The notes beneath the pieces are model-generated. The model was not told the origin of the DNA. It did not search any database and worked only from the letters and a program-made list of their open reading frames with translations. A stretch of 64,000 nucleotides of DNA from Kribbella voronezhensis (GTDB lineage Bacteria > Actinomycetota > Actinomycetes > Propionibacteriales > Kribbellaceae). The translations under genes and the position numbers were made by a program. Location of the stretch: positions 5,824,202-5,888,201 of the forward strand of contig NZ_SOCE01000001.1 of the NCBI RefSeq assembly GCF_004365175.1. Reading direction: 5' to 3'. Below are positions 26,138 to 33,881 of this stretch, in pieces (the first letter of the stretch is position 1; each line of letters begins with the position of its first letter).

Positions 26138-26483
26138 GCTGCTACTCTTGCATGGCGACCGACCCGGTCCGTTGGTGACCCCTGAGCGGAATACTCGAGG
26201 GACTCCGGTGGTTCGAGTCTAAGCGGAGGGCCACCTCCCACCCAGTCGACGAAGAGTCGGCGGGTCCCGGTCACGCCGGCCAACCGGTCCGAGAGGACAG
26301 GCAGGACGGCGATCGTACGGCGTACTTCCCGGGCAACCGGGGTTGCACCGCTGCCGATCTGGGAATTGGGCCTTCGTGTGGACGCACGAGGGCCTTTCGT
26401 CATTTCTGTAGAGATACAGGCGGCGACAATGACCTCGGGCGGTCACGAGGTGGTACCAGCAAACGAACAACCCAGGAGGACCC
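26138..26483. promoter_or_regulatory. Long leader between DUF1844 and infC, with attenuator-like hairpin
   Basis: 346 bp without a convincing gene. It holds several inverted repeats: ACTCGA/TCGAGT around 26193-26219, GGAGG/CCTCC around 26225-26238, and CCTTCGTG (26371-26378) with CACGAGGG (26385-26392) followed by CCTTTCGTCATTT. The last is the best candidate attenuator or terminator. CTGTA/TACAG pairs nearby at about 26406-26419. The infC ribosome binding site AGGAGG is at 26474-26479. Confidence 0.5.
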
Positions 26484-27173
26484 ATCACCATTGAACTGCG
26501 CGTCAACGAGCGCATCCGCGTTCCCGAGGTGCGACTGGTCGGACCGAACGGTGAGCAGGTAGGCATCGTCCGGATCGAAGACGCACTGCGGTTGGCACAG
26601 GAAGCCGATCTCGACCTGGTCGAGGTTGCGGCCACGGCACGTCCGCCGGTCTGCAAGCTGATGGATTTCGGCAAGTACAAGTACGAGACCGCGCAGAAGG
26701 CGCGCGAGTCCCGCCGGAACCAGACCAACACCGTCATCAAAGAGATGAAGCTGCGGCCGAAGATCGACCCGCACGACTACGAGACCAAGAAGGGTCACGT
26801 CGTTCGGTTCCTGCGTGCCGGTGACAAGGTCAAGATCACCATCATGTTCCGTGGTCGCGAGCAGTCCCGCCCCGAGCTGGGGTTCCGGCTGCTGCAGCGG
26901 CTGGCCGAAGACGTCAGCGAGCTCGGCTTCGTCGAGTCCTCGCCGCGCCAGGACGGCCGGAACATGATCATGGTGCTCGGACCGCACAAGAAGAAGTCCG
27001 AGGCGCGCGTGGACGTGGAAGCCGAGAAGGCCAAGAAGCTCGCCGAGCACGAGGCCGAGCAAGAGGCCGAGCGGATCGAGCGGGCGGCGCAACTGAAGCA
27101 GTACGAGGCCGAGAAGGCAGCCGGGGCCACCAAGAAGCCCAAGGGTCCGGCAGACAACCTCGATCCGGAGTGA
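26484..27173 (+). CDS. infC: Translation initiation factor IF-3, probable ATC start
   Basis: 229 residues. IF-3 binds the 30S subunit, selects the initiator tRNA and start codon, and prevents early 50S joining. Family sequence runs from RVNERIRVPEVRLVGPNGEQVGIV to FRGREQSRPELGFRLLQRL, with an acidic, Lys-rich tail. No in-frame ATG, GTG or TTG lies near the AGGAGG at 26474-26479. The first GTG (26529) would cut off the conserved N-terminus. ATC at 26484 and ATT at 26490 are in frame. ATC is four bases after the ribosome binding site and aligns with the first residue of mycobacterial IF-3 (xxTETRVNER pattern). Non-AUG starts in infC are known to allow IF-3 autoregulation. Confidence 0.9.
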   Translation: MTIELRVNERIRVPEVRLVGPNGEQVGIVRIEDALRLAQEADLDLVEVAATARPPVCKLMDFGKYKYETAQKARESRRNQTNTVIKEMKLRPKIDPHDYETKKGHVVRFLRAGDKVKITIMFRGREQSRPELGFRLLQRLAEDVSELGFVESSPRQDGRNMIMVLGPHKKKSEARVDVEAEKAKKLAEHEAEQEAERIERAAQLKQYEAEKAAGATKKPKGPADNLDPE

Positions 27174-27262
27174 CGTGTCGCTCCGGCCGCGAGGTTGAAA
27201 CGCATCGCAGCCGGAGCAACAGCACCGGTCGAGTCAACGAAAGAGACCAGGAGTACATAGCC

Positions 27263-27457
27263 ATGCCGAAGATGAAGACCCACTCGGGTGCCAAGAAGCG
27301 CGTCCGGGTCACGGGTTCGGGCAAGCTGCTGCGCGAGCGCACCGGCCGTCGCCACAAGCTCGAGGAGAAGTCGAGCCGCCGGACCCGCCGGCTGGCCGGC
27401 ACCATCGAGGTCTCGCCGACGCACGCCAAGAAGTTCAAGAAGCTGCTCGGCATCTGA
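27263..27457 (+). CDS. rpmI: 50S ribosomal protein L35
   Basis: 64 residues, normal length. It starts MPKMKTHSGAKKRVRVTGSGK and ends HAKKFKKLLGI, as in bacterial L35. AGGAG precedes the ATG by about ten bases. It lies between infC and rplT as in most bacteria. A small basic protein of the large subunit. Confidence 0.97.
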   Translation: MPKMKTHSGAKKRVRVTGSGKLLRERTGRRHKLEEKSSRRTRRLAGTIEVSPTHAKKFKKLLGI

Positions 27458-27535
27458 GCTGCTCTTCCCCCACCCCGAACACCCCGCCGGGTGGACGAGC
27501 TTCTTCCGGCGCAGAAATACAAGGAGTAACACCTC

Positions 27536-27925
27536 ATGGCACGCGTGAAGCGGGCAGTCAACGCCCACAAGAAGCGCCGGGTCGTACTGGAGCAGGCCAG
27601 CGGTTACCGCGGCCAGCGCTCGCGGCTTTACCGCAAGGCGAAGGAGCAGGTCACCCACTCGCTCGTCTACGCCTACCGTGACCGCAAGGCGCGCAAGGGC
27701 GACTTCCGCAAGCTGTGGATCCAGCGCATCAACGCTGCGTCCCGCGCGGAGGGCCTGACCTACAACCGCCTCATCCAGGGTCTTCGCCTGGCCGAGGTCG
27801 AGGTCGACCGCAAGATCCTCGCCGACCTGGCCGTCAACGACGCGCCGGCGTTCTCGGCGCTGGTCGCGCTGGCGAAGGCGGCCCTGCCGGCCGACCTGAA
27901 CGCCAAGAGCGACGCCGCGGCCTGA
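27536..27925 (+). CDS. rplT: 50S ribosomal protein L20
   Basis: 129 residues. The sequence runs MARVKRAVNAHKKRRVVLEQASGYRGQRSRLYRKAKEQV... to YNRLIQGLRLAEVEVDRKILADLAVND, a typical L20. It binds 23S rRNA and is needed for early 50S assembly. It also often represses its own operon by binding the leader, for which I see no direct evidence here. AAGGAG precedes the start. Confidence 0.98.
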   Translation: MARVKRAVNAHKKRRVVLEQASGYRGQRSRLYRKAKEQVTHSLVYAYRDRKARKGDFRKLWIQRINAASRAEGLTYNRLIQGLRLAEVEVDRKILADLAVNDAPAFSALVALAKAALPADLNAKSDAAA

Positions 27926-27957
27926 GCCGCAGCGACGACCCGGTAGCAAGCACCGAA

Positions 27958-28776
27958 GTGGCGAGCCCTGGTCTGTTGACCGCGCAATCCGCGCGGATCA
28001 AGCAGGCCCGGAGGCTCGCCACTCGTGCGTTCCGGAAGAAGTCCGGCCGGTTCCTGGTCGAGGGCCCGCAGGCGGTCCGGGAGGCACTCGAGCACCGCGA
28101 ACTGGTGGTCGAGGTGTACGCCGAACCCGACGTCGCCACCCGCCACCGCGACCTGCGCGACCTGGCCCAGCTCGCCGACGTCCCGTGGTACGACGTGAAT
28201 CGCGCGGCGATCGAAGTACTGAGCGAGACCGTCACCTCGCAAGGCGTCGTTGCCGTCTGCTCGCTGGTCGACGTCGCACTGGAAGATGCAGTACGCCGTA
28301 CTGCGCGGCTGGTGGCCGTCGGCGTGCAGGTGCGGGATCCCGGCAATGTCGGCACCTTGATCCGTACTGCGGACGCGGCCGGCGCGGACGCCGTCGTACT
28401 GTCCGCCGAGTCCGTGGATCCGCACAATCCCAAGGCGGTCCGGGCCAGCGTCGGAAGTTTGTTCCATCTGCCGATCACGGTCGAGGCGGATGTGGTCACG
28501 GCCGCGAAGTCGTGGCGGGAGCAAGGTCTGCAGGTTCTGGCGGCCGACGGCTACGGCAGTACGGACCTCGACGAGTGCATCGACGACGGCACGCTGGCGA
28601 AGCCGTCCGTCTGGTTGTTCGGCAACGAGGCGCACGGGTTGCCCGACGGGTTCGACGCGATCGTCGACCGTTCGGTGAAGGTCCCGATCTACGGGCGAGC
28701 CGAGTCGTTGAACTTGGCGACTGCGGCCGCTGTCTGCCTCTACGCCTCGGCCCGCGCGCAACGGCGTACGGACTGA
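27958..28776 (+). CDS. TrmH/SpoU-family RNA 2'-O-methyltransferase
   Basis: 272 residues from GTG 27958, the best start after the L20 stop. An N-terminal substrate-binding domain (RIKQARRLATRAFRKKSGRFLVEGPQAVREAL) is followed by a SPOUT catalytic domain. Its motifs are motif 1 QVRDPGNVGTLIRTADAAGADAVVLS, motif 2 VWLFGNEAHGLP and motif 3 VPIYGRAESLNLATAAAV, which form the knotted SAM site. It methylates rRNA or tRNA ribose. It is part of the conserved infC-rpmI-rplT block. Confidence 0.93.
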   Translation: MASPGLLTAQSARIKQARRLATRAFRKKSGRFLVEGPQAVREALEHRELVVEVYAEPDVATRHRDLRDLAQLADVPWYDVNRAAIEVLSETVTSQGVVAVCSLVDVALEDAVRRTARLVAVGVQVRDPGNVGTLIRTADAAGADAVVLSAESVDPHNPKAVRASVGSLFHLPITVEADVVTAAKSWREQGLQVLAADGYGSTDLDECIDDGTLAKPSVWLFGNEAHGLPDGFDAIVDRSVKVPIYGRAESLNLATAAAVCLYASARAQRRTD

Positions 28777-28777
28777 A

Positions 28778-29476
28778 TTACTTCTTCACGCGGATTTCGA
28801 GGCCGTCGAGGAGGGCTTCGAGGCCGAAGCTGAAGGACTCGCTGAAGGTCGTGTCGATGTCACGGGCGACCCGGCGGTTCAAGGCTTCGCGCATGGTGGG
28901 GTCGGCGACGGCTTCGGCCTGCTGGATCACCTCGCCGGCCCACTCGGTCAGTGAGCGCCCCGACCTGCTGGTGATCTCGCGAGTCGCGACCTCGGCGCTG
29001 GCGGTGCCGAGCGTGTAGGCCATCACGCTGCCCATCGCGTAGTCGAGATCCTTGCCGGTGAAGCCGGCCGCGCCGAACAGGACCAGGCCGCGGGACCCCA
29101 TCGTCATCGCGTTCGGTCCGATGCTCGGCCGGGTGTACATCACCTCCGGGAGCCAGTGGTGCCGCAGTACGGCGGCGCGCAGGCTGTGGCCGAACAGGAG
29201 CGCGCCGTTGCGCCAGCCGGCCAGCGCGGGATCCGGCACGTCGATCTCGCCCCAGATCTCGTCGATGAGCAGGTCGATCAGATCGTCCTTGGTCGGGACA
29301 TGCCAGTACAGACTGGTCGCGCCGGCGCCGAGCTTGGCGGCGAGCTTGCGGATGCTCAGCCCGGCCAGTCCCTCGGCGTCGAGCGTCGTCATCGCGGTCT
29401 GCACGATCTGCTCCCGGCTGAGGGTCTCCCGTGCCGGGGCCGCGGCTCGCTTCCGGGTCCAGATCGAATCCTTCAT
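28778..29476 (-). CDS. TetR-family regulator (TetR_C type) of the MFS exporter
   Basis: 232 residues from ATG 29476. HTH: LSREQIVQTAMTTLDAEGLAGLSIRKLAAKLGAGATSLYWHVPTKDDLIDLLIDEIW. The C-terminal domain is of the TetR_C ligand-binding type. It is divergent from an MFS exporter, with three operators in the 58-bp gap. A TACGAT box (29488-29483) lies six bases before the ATG and there is no ribosome binding site, so the mRNA is probably leaderless. It likely represses both genes until a drug-like ligand binds. Confidence 0.92.
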   Translation of the reverse strand: MKDSIWTRKRAAAPARETLSREQIVQTAMTTLDAEGLAGLSIRKLAAKLGAGATSLYWHVPTKDDLIDLLIDEIWGEIDVPDPALAGWRNGALLFGHSLRAAVLRHHWLPEVMYTRPSIGPNAMTMGSRGLVLFGAAGFTGKDLDYAMGSVMAYTLGTASAEVATREITSRSGRSLTEWAGEVIQQAEAVADPTMREALNRRVARDIDTTFSESFSFGLEALLDGLEIRVKK

Positions 29477-29496
29477 GAGCCCATCGTAGCCAATCC

Positions 29497-29556
29497 ACTC
29501 GCACACTGTGCGAGTCTTGTCGTACAGTGTGCGAGTGACTAGTACACCGTACGAGT
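29497..29556. promoter_or_regulatory. Three phased operators between TetR and MFS genes
   Basis: A perfect 19-bp palindrome ACTCGCACA-C-TGTGCGAGT (29497-29515) is followed by two degenerate copies centred at 29527 and 29547. Centre spacing is 21 and 20 bp, two helical turns. The -10 boxes of both divergent genes (TACGAT for TetR, TACAGT 29523-29528 for MFS) lie within or beside the array. The third copy runs into the MFS coding sequence. Confidence 0.75.
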
Positions 29557-31079
29557 CCACGGCGACCGGTCATCCGCGACGCTGGTGGATCCTGCTGATT
29601 CTTTGCCTGAGCCTGATGGTGCTGGTGGTCGACAACACCGTGCTCAACCTGGCGATCCCGTCGCTCATGCGCGACCTGTCCGCGACGCCGGCGGACGTGC
29701 AGTGGATCATCGACGCCTACATCCTGGCGTTCGCCGGTCTGCTGCTGACCGCGGGCAGCCTCTCCGACCGGTTCGGCCGGCGGAAGGTGCTGCTGATCGG
29801 GTTGGTGCTGTTCGGGCTGGCCTCACTGCTGGCCACGCTCGCGGAGAACCCGTGGCAACTGATCGCGTGCCGCGGTCTGATGGGTGTCGGTGGTTCGCTG
29901 CTGATGCCGAGCACGCTGTCGCTGCTGTTCACGGTGTTCCCGCCGGAGGAGCAGCGCAAGGCGATGGCGGGCTGGTCGATGGTCGCGATGGTCGGCGTGA
30001 TCGCCGGCCCGACGGTCGGTGGCGTGCTGCTCGAACACTTCTGGTGGGGTTCGATCTTCCTGCTGAACGTGCCGATCGCGGTGGTCGCGATCATCGGCGC
30101 GGTCGTGATGATTCCGGAGTCGCGCGGCCCGGCGCGGGACGTCGATCCCGGAGGTGCCGTGCTCTCGATCATCGGGATGGCGGCGCTGGTCTGGGCGATC
30201 ATCTCCATTCCCGCGCACGGGTTCCTCTCGGCCAAGGTGCTCGGCGGGCTGGTGATCGGCGTGGCCGGCCTGATCGGGTTCGCCTTGTGGGAGCGGCGGA
30301 GTGAGCACCCGATGGTGCCGCTGGAGTTGTTCAAGAACCGGAACTTCAGCGGGACCAGCTTCTCGATCGTGCTGTTGTCCTTCACCGCGGGTGGGTTGCT
30401 GCTGGCACTGACGCAGTACCTGCAGTTCGTCCTCGGGTACAGCCCGCTGAAGGCCGGCCTCGGACTCATTCCGTACGCCGCTTCGGCGATGCTCTTCAAC
30501 GGTCTCGGGGCGACGCTCGGGAAGAAGGTCGCCGACCGGACGCTGATCGCGGTCGGGCTGGTGATCATCGCGGCGGGCTTCGGGATCCTGACCCAGGTGA
30601 GTGCGACGTCGGGGTACGGGCTGTTGATCGTCGGTCTGCTGGTGATGGGCGTCGGCGGCGGGCTCGCCGGCCCAGCGGCGTACACGCTGCTGATGCAGTC
30701 GGTGCCGGCTGAGCACCGGGGCGTGGGGTCCGCGATGAACGACACCGTGCAGCAGGCGGGTGCCGCGCTGTCGGTCGCAGTACTGGGAAGTGTTCTTGCC
30801 GGTGCTTACTCGTCGTCGCTGCCCGACTCGGTTCCGGAGGCGGCGCGGAAGTCGATCGCCGACACGCTCGCACTCGGTCCGGACTTCGTCGCCGCGGCTC
30901 GTGGCGCCTTCACCGACGCGATGTCGATCGCGATGACGGCCGGCGCGGTGGGTGCGGTGGCTGGTGCGCTCGTCGCTGCGATCGCGTTGCCGCGAGGCCG
31001 TCGTACGGAGGAACCGTTTGCCGACGTCTCCGCTGCGGCAGGCGGCGTTGACGAGATCGGTGACCGCGTGGCACCTTAG
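29535..31079 (+). CDS. MFS exporter (DHA2, EmrB/QacA type)
   Basis: 514 residues from GTG 29535, with about 14 hydrophobic segments. Motif A reads GSLSDRFGRRKVLLIG, motif C is VAMVGVIAGPTVGG, and the first helix ends DNTVLNLAIPSLMRDL, as in DHA2 proton/drug antiporters. It probably exports a toxic compound sensed by the divergent TetR. TACAGT lies six bases upstream of the GTG and no ribosome binding site is present. Confidence 0.93.
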   Translation: MTSTPYESTATGHPRRWWILLILCLSLMVLVVDNTVLNLAIPSLMRDLSATPADVQWIIDAYILAFAGLLLTAGSLSDRFGRRKVLLIGLVLFGLASLLATLAENPWQLIACRGLMGVGGSLLMPSTLSLLFTVFPPEEQRKAMAGWSMVAMVGVIAGPTVGGVLLEHFWWGSIFLLNVPIAVVAIIGAVVMIPESRGPARDVDPGGAVLSIIGMAALVWAIISIPAHGFLSAKVLGGLVIGVAGLIGFALWERRSEHPMVPLELFKNRNFSGTSFSIVLLSFTAGGLLLALTQYLQFVLGYSPLKAGLGLIPYAASAMLFNGLGATLGKKVADRTLIAVGLVIIAAGFGILTQVSATSGYGLLIVGLLVMGVGGGLAGPAAYTLLMQSVPAEHRGVGSAMNDTVQQAGAALSVAVLGSVLAGAYSSSLPDSVPEAARKSIADTLALGPDFVAAARGAFTDAMSIAMTAGAVGAVAGALVAAIALPRGRRTEEPFADVSAAAGGVDEIGDRVAP

Positions 31080-31216
31080 GCGCAGCGCGCGCCAGGGCGC
31101 CTCCTCTCCGCGGCAAGCACCGAGTGCACCTGGGAACACCTGAGATGACGTGTGGCCGACGAACCCTTCGGGACGGCCCGGTTCAGCGGAGCGGGTAGTC
31201 CCGGAAGGATTCGCCG

Positions 31217-31939
31217 ATGTCCACTTCGTCGCTGCCCGCGAAAGCCAGCCTGAGCCAGCTCCGCGCGCGGGCCAAGGACCTCCGCAAGGCCGTCGCCAAG
31301 GGGCGCCCGGACGCGATCGCGCGCGTCCGGGCGCACCACCCGGAGTACCGGGGGAACGCTGTCGACTCAGCCGCCTTCACCTTGCGCGACGCGCAACTGA
31401 CGATCGCGCGCGAGCACGGCATGAACGGCTGGGCCGAACTGATGGAGAAGGTCGCCACGGAACTCGTCGAAGGGCGGGAACTGCACCGGTACTTCGGGGT
31501 CGAGTTGAACAACGAGACCTGGGACCTGATGGACCAGATCGACGAGAACAGCCCGATCGGTGATCAGGAACGCCTGCTGTACGGCGCTTACGCAGCCTGC
31601 CTGCACTGGCTCGAAGCCGGCAACGAGGCCAACCACGCGCGCGGTGAATACGTGATCGCGCGGGCGGCTCTCCGCATCGGCCGCCCGGCGCTCGGCCTGG
31701 AACATGCGCGCCGCTGCCTCGAACTGGTCCTCGCCCACCCCGACCAGATGGCCGACTGGGACGAACCCTTCGCCCACGAAGCCCTCGCCCGAGCCCTCGC
31801 CGCCACCGGCTCCCCAGACCTCGCCCGCGCCGAGCTGGCCCGGGCAACAGAACTCGCAGCCGCCGTCACCGGAGACGGCGACCGTCGAGTCCTGGCCGAC
31901 GAGTTCGCGAAGGAACCCTGGTTCGGCCTGCGCCCGTAG
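31217..31939 (+). CDS. Uncharacterised protein with helical repeat-like C-terminus
   Basis: 240 residues. The N-terminal 60 residues (LSQLRARAKDLRKAVAKGRPDAIARVRAHHPEYRG...FTLRDAQLTIAREHGMNGWAELMEKV) resemble the segment that precedes ankyrin repeats in many actinobacterial proteins. The rest is helical with a TPR-like rhythm (RAALRIGRPALGLEHARRCLELV, HEALARALAATGSPDLARAELARATELA). No catalytic motif, signal peptide or membrane helix is seen. GGAAGGA precedes the ATG. I do not recognise a function. A scaffold or binding role is a guess. Confidence 0.75.
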   Translation: MSTSSLPAKASLSQLRARAKDLRKAVAKGRPDAIARVRAHHPEYRGNAVDSAAFTLRDAQLTIAREHGMNGWAELMEKVATELVEGRELHRYFGVELNNETWDLMDQIDENSPIGDQERLLYGAYAACLHWLEAGNEANHARGEYVIARAALRIGRPALGLEHARRCLELVLAHPDQMADWDEPFAHEALARALAATGSPDLARAELARATELAAAVTGDGDRRVLADEFAKEPWFGLRP

Positions 31940-31951
31940 TACAGATGCCGT

Positions 31952-32527
31952 TCAGGCCGGACTCGGATCGGCGAGGGCGGTTCGGAGCTCGGTTGTCGCG
32001 GTGGTGAGGCAGTCGCGGAAGGGCTTGTTCGCCTTGGCCTCGATCCAGAGCTGGAAGGCATTCGCGAAGGCGATCGTGGCGACTTGGGCGATCGCCTTCG
32101 AGGTGCCGGTGGCAGTGCCTCGTTGCTCCAGGGCTTGCTGGATCGCCACGCTGACCGTGGCGGCCTTGGTGCGTTCGCGTTCCTGGAGTTCAGGGCTCGA
32201 GGCGATCACGTCGCGGCGTTCCGCGAGTTGTTCGACATCGACGGCCAGAAGGTTGCCGACCTCGGTGAGCGCGTCGAGAACTGCCGTCAGCGGTGGTGTG
32301 TGGTCCGCGGCCACGAGGACGGCTTTGGCGATGGCGGGCGGAAGTTGGTCCGAGTTGGCGAACAAGACCTCACGCTTGTCGGGGAAGTAGCGGAAGTACG
32401 AGCGGCGGGTGATGCCGGCGCGTTCGGCGATCTGGGTCACCGTCACGGCGTCGTACCCGTGTTGCCGGTACAGCTCCAAGGCGGCCTTGCGCAGCCGCTG
32501 TTCGGTGCCGGGATCCCATCTCGCCAT
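31952..32527 (-). CDS. TetR-family regulator (AcrR type)
   Basis: 191 residues. HTH: ALELYRQHGYDAVTVTQIAERAGITRRSYFRYFPDKREVLFANSDQL (about residues 13-60). The C-terminal helical domain is short. It is divergent from the saccharopine-dehydrogenase-like gene with two dyads in the 89-bp gap, and probably represses both. Confidence 0.92.
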   Translation of the reverse strand: MARWDPGTEQRLRKAALELYRQHGYDAVTVTQIAERAGITRRSYFRYFPDKREVLFANSDQLPPAIAKAVLVAADHTPPLTAVLDALTEVGNLLAVDVEQLAERRDVIASSPELQERERTKAATVSVAIQQALEQRGTATGTSKAIAQVATIAFANAFQLWIEAKANKPFRDCLTTATTELRTALADPSPA

Positions 32528-32544
32528 GTCTTCACCTTAGCAAG

Positions 32545-32600
32545 TGATGTCTCAATGTGACATCAGTGCTAGAGTCAGTGATGACACAGTGAGACATCAC
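32545..32600. promoter_or_regulatory. Two dyads between TetR and saccharopine DH-like genes
   Basis: TGATGTC (32545-32551)/GACATCA (32559-32565) and TGATGAC (32579-32585)/GACATCA (32593-32599) share the same 7-7-7 architecture, 34 bp apart. They are likely binding sites for the adjacent TetR protein. Confidence 0.6.
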
Positions 32601-32616
32601 AACTGAGGAGTTGGTC

Positions 32617-33675
32617 ATGGCGGGCGAAGTCTGGATTCTCGGAGCCACCGGCCGCGTCGGCCGTGCTGCCGCCGCGCGTCTTGCGGATCGTGGCGTGGAC
32701 CTGGTGCTGGTCGGGCGCGACCGCGACAGCCTGCAGAAGGTCGTTCCCGGGCAGTCGAAAGTCATCGTGGCCAACGGAGTCGAGCAGATGACGGCGGACA
32801 TCGCGCGCGAGCGGCCCGCCGTCGTCGTCAACCTTCTCGGTCGGTACGGCGAGACGGCGGTCCCGATCGCTCGTGCCTGCATGCCCGGCGGACATTACGT
32901 CGACCTGGCCAATGACCTGGCCGCCTTCTCGCAGGTGTTCGCCCTGCATCGAGAGGCCATCGACGCCGGTAGCACCTTGATCACCGGCGCCGGCTTCGGC
33001 GTACTGGCGACCGAAGCCCTGGTGATCAAGCTCTGCGAGGATCGACCCACCCCGGAGCGGGTCCGCGTCGACGCGCTGGCGTCGGTCGCCACGGACGCCG
33101 GTGTGCTGGGCGCCGCCCTTGGGGCCACCATCGTGGACGTGCTCGTCACCGGTGGGCGCGGCTACCAGGACGGCCGGATGGTCAGGGCGCGCCTCGGCTC
33201 CGGCGTGCGGATTCACCCGCTTCCTGATGGGCAGCAGGTGAAGTCTGGGGTCGTGCCCACTGGTGAATTGCTCGCCGCCCAGCGGGCCAGTGGAGCGCCG
33301 AACGTCAGCGCCACCTCCGCGCTCGCCCCGACGTCTCCGGTTGTGCGGGCAGTTCTGCCGCTGTTCGCAGTACTGCTGTCCATCCCAGGTCTGCGCCGGC
33401 TCGCTGTGCGCCGGCTGGCCGGCGTACGCGTCAAGGCCGCGCCGCGTCCCCGAACGCACTCCTGGGGACATGCCGTCATCACCTGGCCCGACGGAAGCAC
33501 CCGAAAGGGCTGGCTTCGCACTGACGACGCCATGGACTACACCGCCGACGTCATCACGGAAACCGCAACCCGCCTCGGCCGCGGCGAAGGCCCCGCCGGC
33601 GTCTACACCCCAGCAGCCGCCTTCGGCCCCGACCTCGCCATTGCCGCCAACGGAACCTTCCTCCTCGACCAGTAG
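32617..33675 (+). CDS. Saccharopine dehydrogenase-like NAD(P)-binding protein
   Basis: 352 residues from ATG 32617, with GAGGAG upstream. The N-terminal Rossmann motif GATGRVGRAAAARLADRG (about residues 7-24) is followed by VNLLGRYGETAVPIARACMPGGHYVDL, characteristic of the saccharopine dehydrogenase NADP-binding superfamily (trans-acting enoyl reductase-like). The C-terminal region contains a hydrophobic stretch (AVLPLFAVLLSIPGLRRLA), suggesting membrane association. The substrate is unknown; lysine metabolism is unlikely given the context. Regulated by the divergent TetR. Confidence 0.8.
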   Translation: MAGEVWILGATGRVGRAAAARLADRGVDLVLVGRDRDSLQKVVPGQSKVIVANGVEQMTADIARERPAVVVNLLGRYGETAVPIARACMPGGHYVDLANDLAAFSQVFALHREAIDAGSTLITGAGFGVLATEALVIKLCEDRPTPERVRVDALASVATDAGVLGAALGATIVDVLVTGGRGYQDGRMVRARLGSGVRIHPLPDGQQVKSGVVPTGELLAAQRASGAPNVSATSALAPTSPVVRAVLPLFAVLLSIPGLRRLAVRRLAGVRVKAAPRPRTHSWGHAVITWPDGSTRKGWLRTDDAMDYTADVITETATRLGRGEGPAGVYTPAAAFGPDLAIAANGTFLLDQ

Positions 33676-33881
33676 ACCTCTGTCGGCCGCTTTGGTCGGC
33701 CACGCTTTCAATAGCCTGCCGCGAACTGGCGTGCGTGGGAGAGCCAGGGAGTGAGTGACGGGGGAGCGAGCGTCGGTGGGTCATGGGATCGATGTGTGGA
33801 CGACCGATTCACGCTCAGGGCCTGTGGGTTCCTAGACTGCGGGCAGCAGTTTCAGATATCAGCGACCCCGGGAAGAGAGCC

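Noticed and set aside
26193..26225. tRNA-like GGTTCGAGTC sequence upstream of infC
   Set aside because: It looks like a T-arm, but the loop would have nine bases and no acceptor stem, D-arm or anticodon arm can be placed.
33676..33881. T-box or Phe attenuator before pheS
   Set aside because: No leader peptide with Phe codons and no T-box sequence were found; only a weak hairpin is visible.
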